DNA from: Cristatella mucedo
Lineage: Eukaryota; Bryozoa; Phylactolaemata; Cristatellidae
Direction of reading: 5' to 3'
Length of the DNA stretch: 64,000 nucleotides
Assembly: GCA_009760855.2 (NCBI GenBank)
Contig: WPIO01000031.1
Location: 1,652,001 to 1,716,000 of the forward strand
The number at the start of each line of letters is the position of its first letter. The first letter of the stretch is position 1. A program made the translations under genes and the position numbers. The notes under the pieces were generated by a model, which worked only from the letters and a program-made list of their open reading frames with translations, was not told the DNA's origin and did no database searches. Shown in pieces: positions 1 to 41,508 of the stretch.

Positions 1-788
1 CCAAAGCAGAGTGTTAATAAACCCTCCCTCCCTCCCTCCCTCCCTCCCTCCCTCCCTCCCTCCCTCCCTCCCTCCCTCCCTCCCTCCCTCCCCTCCCTCC
101 CTCCCTCCCTCCCTCCCTCCCTCCCTCCCTCCCTCCCTCCCTCCCTCTCTCTCTGGGTCCTATACGAATATCTTATGTGTTACAAGAAAATAGTTTCTGC
201 CCCATTGCTTAGCGACCATACTACAGATGAGGAGAATCGTGCTTACTTCACCAGCGCACTTCATTTCCTTTCACTGATTTATCCTTTTCTTTTTCTGGTC
301 ATCCGAAACCACAGCTGCATCAAAACTTTGTGCAGGAGGATTTGGCATGTCGAGAGTCGTGTGGAATAGCATTTTTACGTAATGGCTTACAACGTTCCAG
401 TGATGCTATAAGCACGCCTATGGACGGTGCTTGTTGGAACGTTTTCAAGATCTAGCACCTTGGAAGTGGTGCACTGAAAGAGCTATCACACTGCCCGTCT
501 TTCACAGTTATGCCGCTACCGTTTTGTCTGTAAAAAAAACCTGTGTAGTTTCAGGGTCGCTTGTGATGCTGTTTTTTCCTTCGCTGTGCTTGCTAGATAT
601 TGGCAAGCCTCTCGGCGCTGCTTTTCAATTTCTGGAATGCCACCGAATGCGTTTTCGCCATGTTAATGGAATGTTATTCAACACATCTCCCCCACAAAGT
701 CGCTAAGGCTAAATGGGTGTTAGGCAGTCAAGTTTTTTTCATAGAAGGTCAAGCAGCTTTCAATACGCATGTGTTGCTCGTTGCCCAG
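1..788 (+). other. IPO5 intron (left edge) with (CCCT)n
   Basis: Intron sequence before the first visible exon. It has a (CCCT)n array at about 26-147 and otherwise nothing I recognise. Open frames here do not resemble importin-5. Confidence 0.6.
26..152. repeat. (CCCT)n microsatellite
   Basis: About 30 tetranucleotide units with one interruption near 92, followed by a few CT units. Confidence 0.97.
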
Positions 789-23771
<22,983 letters not shown>

Positions 23772-24136
23772 TGCCGTGACACGGCGGATGCCGACTCGAT
23801 GGCCATGGTCGTGCACTTGAGTTCTTAAAAGGTGGCGGTCGTGCGCTAGGTATTCGTGTGTAGTGGCAATGTGTGGTATCCACCGATGGATCAAATGGTG
23901 TGGCAAATAATCATCATCTCGGCACGTATTGTATTTTGCAATGCTGCTACATAAGCATATAAGTTGGCCTCGTCCTGTTTTGCATGTGCAAGACGAAATA
24001 TGGTCCTCCACTCACGGACTTCTGAGCTAGCCACACTCCTGCTAGGCTGCTGGCGCTCTGCTGTTTGCTTGTTTACACACTAGATAGCCAGGCTTGCACA
24101 TTCTGTTAACTCCTCACGGTGTGAGCAGCTCTGTCG

Positions 24137-24142
24137 TTTATT
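24137..24142 (-). promoter_or_regulatory. Candidate poly(A) signal for PAK
   Basis: AATAAA on the - strand (TTTATT on +), about 610 bp past the PAK stop. It lies inside the likely importin-5 3' UTR, so the two 3' UTRs may overlap. Inference only. Confidence 0.35.
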
Positions 24143-24332
24143 TGGCTGTCGTTCTACGTTCTCAGTCGTTCAGCCTCGACGTGAGGCAGTTTCAGGCCGA
24201 GGCTGCTGCAGACAAGCTTGCTGCGGGCACCAGTAGCCTGGCTCCAGGCTCGAGTTGCATAGCAACTCCTGCCGTGTGCGGCAGCGTCTGGGGGTGCCGA
24301 GGCAGTGAGCTAGTTGCTTGGGCCACAGAGCG

Positions 24333-24338
24333 AATAAA
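24333..24338 (+). promoter_or_regulatory. Candidate poly(A) signal for IPO5
   Basis: The first AATAAA I find downstream of the importin-5 stop, about 560 bp into the 3' region. Use is inferred only. Confidence 0.4.
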
Positions 24339-24750
24339 GGAATCCGAAGGAATTGCGTCGTTTTCCCCTTCGACACAGGCAGCAATCGCCGGTTTACGAG
24401 GTGAAGGGGGATCGAGCTGTGGCACCGCCGCTTTAGGACCGACGTCGGGGTCAGCGCAGTTCGCTGAGGCACTAGCAGGTGAATGCATGCTCTTGCTTAG
24501 ATATAAAAAAAAAAGTACGGTTCACTCACCCTGGGCTACACCAGTACAAAAACGGTGGGTGCAGGAAGTGCAGTGCTGCAGTCGAGTTTGGGCTAAGAGG
24601 CCAGCGAACATCACCAAACGGTGTGCCCCACCCACCACCGCCGTGGCGTTAGGTAACCGACAAGGGTTGAGGAGGGTTGGCTGGCGGCACAGATGTGGGG
24701 CACAGCACTGGCGAACCTCGCTGTCGAGGTGAGCTGTGCCGTGTGTCTAG

Positions 24751-31018
<6,268 letters not shown>

Positions 31019-31778
31019 TTTTGCCCACAAATTACCGGAAGCAGATTAAAGTCCCTGGTCTACAAGCAGTGAAGCCCACAAAACCAGCATAGATAAAGGC
31101 ACAGTTTTACCCGAAGCTCTGTCTGCAAACTGGCAGGTAAGATCATAAAACGAAACATGGCATTGCCTACTGAAGCTCGGTCGTCGCCCACCGACTCTGT
31201 ACAAACCCTCATCGTAGGATTCATGCTTGTACTCAAAAACCGTATACAGTAACACAAATCAAATCGTATGGGTTTATTCAAAATAACTTGGCACTGAAAA
31301 AATCTGCTCTTTGTACAAGCCTACAGCTTACAAGCTTACACCAAAGCAAGAGTGAACACTATGACAAACAAACAACTCCAAGCAGTTGGACTGCATGGGC
31401 TGCTCGAGTCCGTGCAAGCAAAACTACTCGACCGTTTTGCAAGTGCAGATGCAGTTCCACGGTGCCAGACGGTTGGCAAATAACACATGCACATATGTAC
31501 GTGCATGCGCGCGCACACACACACAAACAAACACGAACGTGCATATTTACTAGAGTGCAATGGGTTTTAACTCTTTGACCCCACATGAGCTGCCTGCAGG
31601 GTGGCTTACAGCCCAGACACTGTTTCGGCAGCTTATGCTTGGCCACAAAGCTTTGGAATCCTTTTTGACCAAATTTGCAAGCAGCCGGTATAAATAAACT
31701 CCATCTGCCGGAGGCTACTTTGCAAGCTCGGTCACCTTCCCAATGTGTCTGTAGCTCCACAGAGCACAAAAGACTGTT

Positions 31779-31890
<112 letters not shown>

Positions 31891-31914
31891 ACAGAAGAGC
31901 TTACCACAGTGCAA

Positions 31915-32065
31915 TCAAACCCTAAGCGGCTTTCGGCTTTTCGATGAAGTCTGTTGGCTAACTTATGGTATGTGGTAGCCAACAGAATTCATTTCACTCA
32001 ACAGAAAAAGTGAGAAGCATGGCTGAGTCAGGACAGTATAGCAAGTGAGTAGCAGGGAAATTCCA
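31915..32065 (-). mobile_element. LINE-B fragment
   Basis: cctaagcggctttcggctttt, ggtagccaacagaattcatt, gtgagaagcatggctgagtc: the same order as in the LINE-B copies at 38,230 and 54,500. Adjacent to the (GT)n. Confidence 0.65.
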
Positions 32066-33348
32066 GCTCATTACGGCTGGACAAGATGAGCCCAGCTAAG
32101 GGCCAGTCCACGGCAGCACTCCTATATCCATTGGTGCCACTACTACATCATTATGGCAGTGGCAACAAGCTATTTTGCATATGTGCAGCCATAGGCCAAA
32201 CATTGTTCAAAACGGTGAAGGGGCATACAGGAAAACCATAGTATAGTCTGAAAAATAAGGTATTAAAGAATACCTTTAACCAGTTTCCCTAGTCTTTACT
32301 GGCTCGATGTGCCGCATATCGCTACAAGTTCGTTTCGCATTCGTTCGTTTTTTGACCGCCACTAGACATACTGAGGTGGCAGCATGCATAATTTGCACTT
32401 GTTGGGCTTGATTCCATAAAACTGCAATGCCTGAGGTTGCCTTGATTTCCCAAGAGAATTTCAGGCCACTACTGCACACAGTGGTGTAAATACAGCATCT
32501 ACATGCATGCTATGCATCTACAACTTATGTTTGCTATATATGTACCAGCTTAAAATCTATTAAACCAATCCGTTCAACACACCTTAAACAAACCCCCACT
32601 CGATCTTATCCAGTTCATATGAATTGGGTTGCACAAAACTTGGCTTACAAAACTGCTATTACAGATGCTTGCCTATGCGGCAGGCATTGGGCCGAACTAG
32701 AGCTCGAGCAGCTATCAGAGAAAGAGACCGCTACGCGGCAAGGCAAGCCAAATGCCACGTTGACAGCTGACGTTACACCGCCACAAGCATGAGCTGCAAC
32801 ACGAACGGGCCTGATTCAGAAATGGCCAACAGCCTCGGCGCCGTAGGGCCCGAGTCCTCAGGGCCCCAGGCAGATATATGTGCATGCATAGCTACTAGGC
32901 GTGCTACTGGCAGCCATTCATGCTGGGCAGGTTTCTCTATCGCTTGCAGTTTAGTCGTCTTAGTCTACACCAGCGAATTCCCAGATAGCTGCTGAGTCAA
33001 TACCACCCTGATGTCATGTGGAACATTCTGCTTATCAAAGCTGGCAGCATGTCTGCCACCCCCACCGATTGTACCAAATCTACCTGTCCTACCTCGGACA
33101 AGCCGCGTGAAAATGGACACCATTGCGGGAGTGTTCGCAAGCAGTTGAGAGGAACTAAGCTGCCAGCATCAGCAGGCTGGCCTGAAGGTTCCAAGCGAAT
33201 AACAATCGGACACCAAATTATTGGAGCAAGCTTCAACGTAAGAGCAGCTGGGATCGGTCACTCGACTATCTACACCAAGCATTATCCCTCCTCCACACAA
33301 GTAAGCTCAGAAGCGCTGACAGTACAGGCAAACCTACAAACACAATAA

Positions 33349-33351
<3 letters not shown>

Positions 33352-33411
<60 letters not shown>
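33352..33411. repeat. (CT)n array
   Basis: About 30 CT units, followed by TCTTC/TTCCTCC degenerate pyrimidines. Confidence 0.97.
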
Positions 33412-33417
<6 letters not shown>

Positions 33418-34309
33418 TCTCTTCCTCCTCTCTTCCTGCCTCCCCCTACCGAACAGCTAGTTAATCCAATTATCTGCTGGCATCCTAGAGAATTAAACAG
33501 CATCAAGCCATCGTACATAAGTACAAATAAACGAGGCCATCATTCGGCAGCCATTATCGTGCAGCTGTTTCTCTTTCGGGATTTTCACAAGACCTACTCT
33601 ATTATCGGCTCCTAGCTGTTTCCTCTGCAGCTGGAAATACCGAAGAAAGATTGCAGCAGCAACTTCTGCTTTGCCCAGCTGCACCCCGGCTGTAACCTGT
33701 GGAGGCCAGCCTGGTAGCTTGGCCTCCACGGTCTCGGCGGCTGCCACGTAACAGTGCCGAGTTCACATCAGGCACGATAGATGTATACGCCTGAAAACTC
33801 TATGCCGGTGAGTGTCCATGACATCACCACTTGCTCGAATGTGATAGAAGACCTACCCACTCCATTCGTGCCAGCATCGAACTAGAACTACATCGAGAGC
33901 ACAGCCAGAGAGCGCTGGAGGGTCAATTAGCAGGACAAGGAGACAGGCTAAGCTTTCAAGACCCTTGAGGCCATTGGAGAAACAAGCAGCTAGTGAACGG
34001 CACACGGTGTTTACACACAGCCGGTACAGGAGCAGCATGCTCAAGTAGTACGGCCAGCAGCCAACTCAGACCAATAATTCTACTTCAACGATTTCAAACA
34101 TGCAGCAAGAAAACGCCATCGCGGACACAGTGTGAGCCTAGACCATTTTAGCATGAGCTAACACTGCAAATGTAACTAGGTATACACCAGAAAAAAGGGG
34201 GCCGAGCCTTGATCGAAAGTAGCCAGCAACAGAGGGACTTAAGTGGCATGCCTTTGCAAACCAGCATGCCCTTAAACTCAATCCAGGGGGGCCGATCTAC
34301 CTACCCAGT

Positions 34310-34470
34310 TTTCTGTTTAAGACTGGCTTTGGCTACAATCTTAACATTCTACCAAGCAAGTCCTACTGATGACACGGTCAGCTGAGCAAGTAGTGAACAC
34401 TGGACCTAGCTAAAATCTTAACATTCTGCCAAGCAAGAAGTACTTATTACAGGGCCAGCTTGAATATTAG
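34310..34470. repeat. Degenerate tandem duplication (~95 bp unit)
   Basis: Unit starting tacaatcttaacattctacc recurs as taaaatcttaacattctgcc with shared ccaagcaag and a gagc/agtagtgaac context. Confidence 0.6.
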
Positions 34471-34869
34471 TGAACAACAGAATGCACATCACGGCTGTCC
34501 AAACCCTAGTTTGTACTTTCTGCACAAAGAGGTCTGGATGTGGCTGCTAGTCCAACATCTTACATCTATGCTGAAGTCGACCACGCACCTCCGGTCGTTC
34601 ACACAACTAAGGAAATAGCCAGCCGTGAGTGCATAACGACCGTCTCGGAAATGCTGACTACGAGTCTTTCTGTCAGTTCCCCTGGATCTCTCGGTAGCTG
34701 TTTGACCCGTTCGTTGATAGCCAATTGTGTGTTGCATAGTTTAAGCATCACAGGCACTGTGCTACAATGATTTAGGTTCAATCTCACTGAGATAATTCAG
34801 AGTAAATGTCACCGGCCAATGGTCATCAAGAGAGTAATTGGAATATGGCCTGCCCCAGCCATTTTAGGT

Positions 34870-35400
34870 GTGGTTTTTTTTATATTTATAGCCTCCCTCT
34901 GACAGGTTTAATTGCCAAGCACAATCTATTAGTAGCAGATGTGCTTGTGTGCTGGGATCTGTCCCTGCTTTCTAGCACCTCAAACTGTCTCAGCGACCTC
35001 TCAGCATACCTTGCTGGCATTCACACTTGGCTAGCAGCAAATGTTCTCAAATTAAACGCTGATCAAATCATCTTAATCGTTATGGACTAACCATAATGTC
35101 ACTCAGAAACAGAAAACCATACACATCAAAATGAGCTTGGCAAGCACATCTCGTGAGCTGCCCTCTGAATGAAATGTGGGTGTTGTCTTCTCAAATGACT
35201 TCACTAGCTGAGAACATCACCTCCAGCAGCAAGCCAGAGACAGCCAATTGCAAGAAGTTTAGGTCGATCCGAATGGTGGCTATGATCTGCAAGCCAGCTT
35301 TCCTGTACCTTCTAACCTGTCATTTACAACAACCAAGGCCTATATGAGAGTCGATGTCGCTTGCAAAGTTAACGACTATTCGACTCTGGTATGTGCTACA
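34870..35400 (+). mobile_element. LINE-A reverse transcriptase fragment
   Basis: Reads LSAYLAGIHTWLAANVLKLN, then ADQIILIVM, the CR1/L2 ORF2 segment after the YADD box; decayed downstream. Contains a weakened LTGLIAKHN box upstream. Confidence 0.75.
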
Positions 35401-36164
35401 ATGCACCTAAAGGCACAAAACAATAAGACTGCATAACACATTTTTTTACTTTATTTATTCAGTGGTACCGAGTGTTATTTTGCAATTGCTTATGCCACAA
35501 AAGGAAAGATAGCAGTCATTATTCCCACAAACTTGGTTGTTATGACCAGGACAGTGATATCTTTGAAATTTACCTACATGAACGTTGTAGATAGAGCCAT
35601 GACTAAAATGCCAGTGTTAAAAAGAGAAACTCATATTTTCTGGATAGCATTTTTTTCTCCTACATAATCTCACAAGTTAATAATGCTGTAATAAAAGTCA
35701 ATATAGTTGTCATGAGAACGTAACACTAAGTTATCGACACATCACTTGTTCTTTGCATTAAAATATTGCAATTGTTAATACCTTCCTTATTAATACTTTC
35801 CACTAACACAAATAGTAGCATAAATACAGTAGCCTTAAGCCAGTCAGTTTAGTTTAGTTCTAGCTGCTTAAATGGATATATATAGGTGCATTCTCCTGAC
35901 GTGGCACCACGAGGCTGCAAGCATCAGGCAGCTACATGCAGCTACTTCTGTGGCCAATCTATCGAGACATGGGCAGCACACTATTATTACGTAAAAGAAT
36001 CTCTTCAGCATCAGCCTTTACCCCTTGGGCACCCTCGGTGCACCCCAAAAGAACAACGTCAAGACCTTGCTAGACGCCTTGAGTTATGATGAATTTGGCT
36101 CGAGGTCATCAAAAGGGTCAAAAACGTCAAAGCCAGTATCATTGTGGGTCTGCAAAGATCAGTG

Positions 36165-36330
36165 CCACACTGGTTTGGCCCAGTGGATAAGGGTGCTCGC
36201 CTCGACCAAGGTCAAGGTGAATGTATTTGATGACCCAGGGTTGTAGGCTGGAGCCCCGTGGCATATGTGAAGCACCTAAATAAAGATAGTTATCTTATGG
36301 TGCTATAGAAATGAACTATATTAATTTAAA
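36165..36330 (+). repeat. SINE-B, near full-length
   Basis: Head tggtttggcccagtggataa and gggtgctcgcctcgacc, then gaagcacctaaataaagata, gttatcttatggtgctatag and an AT-rich end. Confidence 0.75.
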
Positions 36331-36464
36331 TTCACTGAGTGCAGCTAATCTTACATCCCACTATTTAGGCGAATGCGGCTTCGAGGAGCTTCGTGGCGCT
36401 GGTCCTGGGCAATCATAAGGCGGAAACTATGCAGAGCTGGTTAAGACATCGATGGAAAACTATC

Positions 36465-36560
36465 GCTTAATAATTATAATAATAACATTCTTGTAGCGCC
36501 CTCAGAAAACGTAATCTCTTTCTAGGCATTAAACATTTAAACGAGCTTCGAGGCATCCTT
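36465..36560 (-). mobile_element. LINE-A tail, antisense
   Basis: (AAT)-like run, then gcgccctcagaaaacgtaat and ctctttctaggcattaaaca. Confidence 0.75.
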
Positions 36561-38154
36561 CGAAGTCCTTATCCTTGATGCAGATCCTGATAAATTCAAG
36601 AACAACATGGCTGGGTGCTGATTCGGGAAAGTGATTGCAAGTACTACCGTAATTATTAAAAAACTACTCACTTCTAAATCTTGTGTGGTCATTTCTAAAT
36701 AACTTTAGTATAAATACATGTTGATTTTGATTTATTTCTTTTCCTAACTAAATCCAAACCAAACGATACATTTTCCCATTGGGAATGGGTACATTTGAAT
36801 TGTATCACTGTCCTTGTCACCAAAAGAGAAGTTTGTGGAGAACAATGGCTATTTTCTATACTTCTGAGGAATGAGCAATTGCAAATAACAATTACTGCCA
36901 AGGAACAAAAATCATAATACATTTTGTAAATAACGTAGATGGCTTACAAGCACAATTCAGCTCAGCAATAGGCAATACAAGGAATACACAAAAGAAATAC
37001 ACAAGACAACTCGACAGCGTGTGATCGCATTGCTTCCATTACTGATATACCGGAGTGAACAAGTCTTGTTGCCGCCCTCCCACTCATAACTGCTGCGCCA
37101 CGAGCACAGCAAAGCCAAATCCGTGATAGATCAGCCTTGGCTTGATGCAACCATGCACTTGTCTGCATTCGAATTTTCTACTGACAGTCTCTGTTGCACA
37201 CCATCGATTCTGCCTGGTCTCACATAACAGCTCAGAGTGGTCGACTCGCACACGTACAAGTCACTAATTACAGTGAACGAACGCGTCGGACAGTCCTGGC
37301 AGTTTCTGTGAGCAATAGATCGAGTACGTCTGCCTCTGAGATTATGTTGCCCCCTTTAACCCGCTGGGCGTGAGGTGGCTCACTTGATGAAACAAAATGA
37401 CGCCTGAAATTCACCAATCAACCAATATAGTTGGAATGGAAATTGATAGAAACTGATACGGTATTCAGAAGAAGAATAGAGAATTCCGAGCCGCTAAGAG
37501 CATAGCTAATTCGATGGCTAGGGAATGATTGAGAATGACTATATCATACCTTCGGTACTTAGGACCGAGTTAAACGACCGACAGACCCTAGTTAAACGCA
37601 AATGCGGATGCAAAAATCCGATAGCGTAAGCCAAGATTCTCGCTTCCAAAATGCCCCGCTACCTCAGCAAACATGAGGCGCGAGGTCAGCACACAGATAC
37701 GCGGAACTGCTGTCCGCTTAGGGACTATGTGGGCTTACGGCGTAGCGCGCGTACCAAACTAATATTCCTCACTAACTGGAATATGATAAAAACTATAAGT
37801 CGTGAATAACATTGAATGCCCTCTCGTATAACGGTTCACTTAGGACTAAACCCAGCACTTCACATGGATGGATGTCGGTGAACAGGTTCTGCCGGCAACG
37901 ACCCCGAACGCAATATCAAATGAAATGCCATTCCAACAACTAACCAAAAAACGAGGAATGCGCATGTGAAAAAAAGGATGTTTGATATTTGAACGCCACT
38001 TAATACGTCAAAACATGCCAATAGCTAGGTCCACAGGTAAACTCAAGGAGCCAGTCTTACCTCGACCGGGCAGTAGCGGCTAACCGACCTCGACCCCGGG
38101 TTGGAAGCAGCAACTTCCGGGGATGTGACCGTCCATATCTATGCCCTCTAATGA

Positions 38155-39010
38155 ATGCAAGGTAATGTGTCTCCCTCAGTAACTCCAAACAGCCACAAAG
38201 ACTAAGTGGGGCTACGCATGAGAATTTTTTATAGCGCACTCGAAGCCTAAGCGGCTTTCGGTACGTATGCGGTAGTCAACAGACTTGACTTCACGCAACG
38301 AAGAGAAAGTGAAAAGCGTAGCTGAGTCATCGGGGCGGTTAAGTGACTATGGTGGAAGTAGTAACTCGGGACTGCCGGAAAAAGATGTGTCACAGTCGGC
38401 AGCAAGAGAATAGATGTTGTTGCGTAAGAATTGGAGGAGTGAGCTCCACAGCACTGTGAGTTCCGCAGAACCGGCACAGCAAAAGCTTCTGTCCCCGACG
38501 GTCTTTAAGCGTAGGAATGGAGCAGCTAATTTATTGTCCAGAGAGGAGCTGGGGGGACGAGGAGGCTTGGCGGTCGCTTTTCACGAGCTCGGTCCCGAGG
38601 TTAGGGTTCTAATCCTGCCGTGTCTAATTCTTTATCGCCACTGCAAGCGGTGGTGACAGCCGTTATGGCACTTCTGTCGCTATACAAAAGAGGCTGTTAA
38701 ATCAGCTAGTATTTTTAAACTGGTGCAGCAATTCAGCTAGGTACAAAGAAGCTAAGCCACGAAAGGCCTCGCGGGTCAGAGTTAGAATTTTGATCTGTAT
38801 CGGTTAATAAATCGTGAGCCATCACAGCTCCTTCAGCAAAGAAGTCAAATGGCTGCACTAGTGGAAGTTGTTAACTAGCCTAGCTATTCTTCACCAGCTG
38901 CAGTAGACTATTTTTCTAGCCCAGCCAAAATGGAATTGCAATAATCCAGCGTAGGGTTGAACTGGGGAGCTTGTTAAATTTTTTGCAAGCCGCAGTGGTA
39001 TACAGTCCCT
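38155..39010 (-). mobile_element. LINE-B 3' region interrupted by SINE-A
   Basis: Parallel to the copy at 54,330-55,250: gcctaagcggctttcggtac, cagacttgacttcacgcaac, then after the SINE at ~38,560-38,715 aaactggtgcagcaattcag and catcacagctccttcagca. Confidence 0.75.
38565..38715 (+). repeat. SINE-A nested in LINE-B
   Basis: ccgaggttagggttctaatc (mutated B-box-like region), tcgccactgcaagcggtggt, gcacttctgtcgctatacaa, aggctgttaaatcagctagt. The LINE-B copy at 54,790-54,830 lacks it. Confidence 0.8.
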
Positions 39011-39019
39011 AATCTGTAG

Positions 39020-39740
39020 CGGAGTTCCAGAGGTCAAAGGCTATTTCCCGCCAAACCCCGCCATACTCCGGCCACGCCGCCGCTCGCATTGCCGCTGAGC
39101 TAGGGTAAAGCGAGCGGCTCTCAGGTTAAACCTCTTTATAATATCGCATGCGCCAGCAACAACAGGGGAACTAAACAAGCCTACAGAGGTAGGTCCTATA
39201 TAAAGTACACTAAAGGGGCGCAATACGACGCAGCAAGCGCGAACAAACGTGTTAGTTGGTCAGTCGGCCTCCGAAGTCCCGCCGTTGTACCGACTCCGTT
39301 CAAACAGTACGAGCGTGCGCCGTAAAAGATCCGGCTAGCTGAGTAGCTGCTTGGCAAGTCGGAGTCGACGTCTACCACAGTCGAGAGCCACCGCAGAAAG
39401 ACGTCAGCACACAGGGCGGTCACGAACAGGATACACGGGGAACGCGGAATATACAAATCACAACAACGAGCGTGCTATCTAGCTGCACTCGGGCCTTGGG
39501 CACTCGTCGCCTTGCGTGCGTGGCAGCATCACCGGAGAACGCCTGCACGAATCCAGGTGCATAACTCGGCGAGACCGGGAGCCTCCAACACCACGACTTA
39601 CTCGGCCAACTTCTCCTACCCAAGAGGTTGACCCCCTCGTCGCCGCACATGACATAGGTCAGACCCCGGCCTAGCCGGTGACCCTTACCGCATTACAGCC
39701 GTCCTGTCTCAGCCAACCGAACCTAGCGTGGGTACAATCT
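39020..39740. other. CpG-rich unassigned segment
   Basis: Distinctly richer in CG dinucleotides than the AT-rich surroundings and open on the - strand over several hundred bases, with no recognised protein. Could be promoter-associated or part of an unrecognised mobile element such as an LTR. Confidence 0.35.
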
Positions 39741-39861
39741 TAGACATGAAACCGACGCGATGGCAAACTGAGTACGCCGTCTTTTGAATGAAACTTTCGA
39801 AATTTAGGCAGTTGTCTGAGATGACACCTTATTTCCGAGGACATGGTGACAGCCCCACAAC

Positions 39862-40076
39862 TGACTGTGCATGCTGCCACTAACCACAATTGCATGCTGA
39901 CCCTGTGCATGTCACCCCTAACCATATTATTCATTTTGTTTGTTTTGTTTTTCAAGCATGATTTTACTTACCATTCAATTGCATTTCACTTTGCATCAAA
40001 TGTAACGCGCCTAGAAAGAGATTGAGTTCTCTGAGGGCGCTTTATCAAAAGCATTATTATTATTATTATTATTATT
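39862..40076 (+). mobile_element. LINE-A 3' end with (ATT)n
   Basis: catgctgccactaaccacaa, tgaccctgtgcatgtcaccc, aaagagattgagttctctga, then about nine ATT units. Confidence 0.88.
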
Positions 40077-40569
40077 GACTGCATCACCTCTTAGAAGAGC
40101 GAAGTCTCTTAATCCAGCCGCACGCTTACGGTGTCCTCTGCGTAGGAGTCCGGGTTATCATCATCGTTTAGAATTTCTGCTGATAGCCAGGACCGAATAT
40201 CTGCACGGCAAACATTAAGCTTATCAATTACTGCATGACATTCCGATGGTTTAAACCACAAATACAGTTAAGTATCGGCTGGATGAAAGTGATGGCCGAT
40301 ACGATGAGTGAGCCCGACTCATTTTCCTAGATGCTCAGCGCTGTGTAACAGTGGCTCCGGCGGTGGCTGTTCTAGTAGGAGTCTCACGGAGGCACGACGA
40401 GCGACCGTGAGCCGTCAACGAGACTCTCTTTATTACTCTAAATGCGTACATGTACGAGAGCTCGATCAATCGCAGCAGACGACACAAAATATAATACGCA
40501 TTAGCGGCCGCCTGACGCTGCGCTGCGTCGATGGCTTGGCTATTGGCCACAGGTGAGGCACGCATATTA

Positions 40570-40961
40570 GTGTCAAGGCGCTTCGCTAATTACAGCAGTG
40601 CAGAAGCCGCCGGTGCACGCAACGTCCGCAAAAAGGGGAGAATCGCGAAGGAGCCAGAGCGGACCTTTGTGAGGCTCTCTCTCTGTGTGTGGCTGCTCTG
40701 ATGCATACGACTTGACCACAACACCACGCAGATTAAACATGATCGATAAACTACGATCACGATGGTCGGTAATGTGCAATGCTACATCATTCACACTAGT
40801 ACGTCGCGTGCCAAAGCAATCATTCTCAATCGTTCAAGTAGGATAGCGTGATCAATAGTATCGAACGTAGCTGATACATGGATCCAGCAGGGCCTGGGCG
40901 ATGACATTCCCGTCGTCGTTGCTAGATAAGATGTCGTTGGTTATACCGAGGACAACAGGTG
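40570..40961 (-). mobile_element. LINE RT fragment, 3' side of the fold-back insertion
   Basis: On -: NDILSSNDDGNVIAQALLDP, then a frame-shifted TIDHAILLERLRMI block (RT motif DxxDH). Continues the LINE reading interrupted at 41,509. Confidence 0.72.
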
Positions 40962-40969
40962 AGCAGTTT

Positions 40970-41508
40970 GGGAAATGGACGTTTGCTCCAACGGACAGTT
41001 GCCTCGGAAGACAGTTGCCCCAACAGACAGTTGCCCCAACCCAAAACCGGAAACGTGAAAGTCTCAGGCACTGAAAAGCTTTCGTCTGCGCTGTGAATTG
41101 CAGCGTCTCTTAAGTGTATTAAAAAGAGTTTCTAAAAAAAGCGCAGCCGTGTAAGTTTTATTTGTCGTAGTGACGAGAACTCGAACGGGCGGACCGTCCG
41201 ATAGCCTGACAACGCACGCTAATATCTCAAGGCTTCCTGGCTGGCAGACAGCGCTTACCGTGGCTTGAATTAAGCATGCAGATGGTCGTAAAACCTTGTA
41301 TTTTTGTCAATAACTAACAAAATGCGAGAAATACGAGGTTTTACAATCGTCCGTTCACTCAATTGAATAATAGCTCTGGAATAATTAATATTCACTTCGC
41401 AGACGAAAGCTTTCCGGAAACTGAATCATGCTGCTCCAGGAATCTGTGATAATTTTTCGCTGGGGAAAATATCCAGGAACAGTCTATTGGGGCAACTGTC
41501 TGTGAACC
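40970..41508. mobile_element. Fold-back / MITE-like palindromic element, noncoding
   Basis: About 540 bp. The 17-mer acagacagttgccccaa at 41,023-41,039 has a perfect inverted copy at 41,487-41,503. The 16-mer aaagctttcgtctgcg at 41,075-41,090 has a perfect inverted copy at 41,398-41,413. The centre (about 41,282-41,353) is itself an imperfect hairpin around gtaaaacc/ggttttac. The left arm carries three tandem ~16-bp units of the gacagttgcc type. Both ends are flanked by AGCAGTTT (40,962-40,969 and 41,509-41,516), an apparent 8-bp target duplication. No coding capacity. 8-bp duplications are typical of hAT elements, so a hAT-derived MITE is the leading guess. Confidence 0.75.

Larger units (their letters stand above)
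23772..24750. other. Convergent intergenic / 3' UTR region between IPO5 and PAK
   Basis: 979 bp between the two stop codons. The right half is GC-richer and open in several frames on both strands (for example about 24,094-24,480 on +), but no protein family is recognisable. No retroelement recognised. It probably holds both 3' UTRs. Confidence 0.5.
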
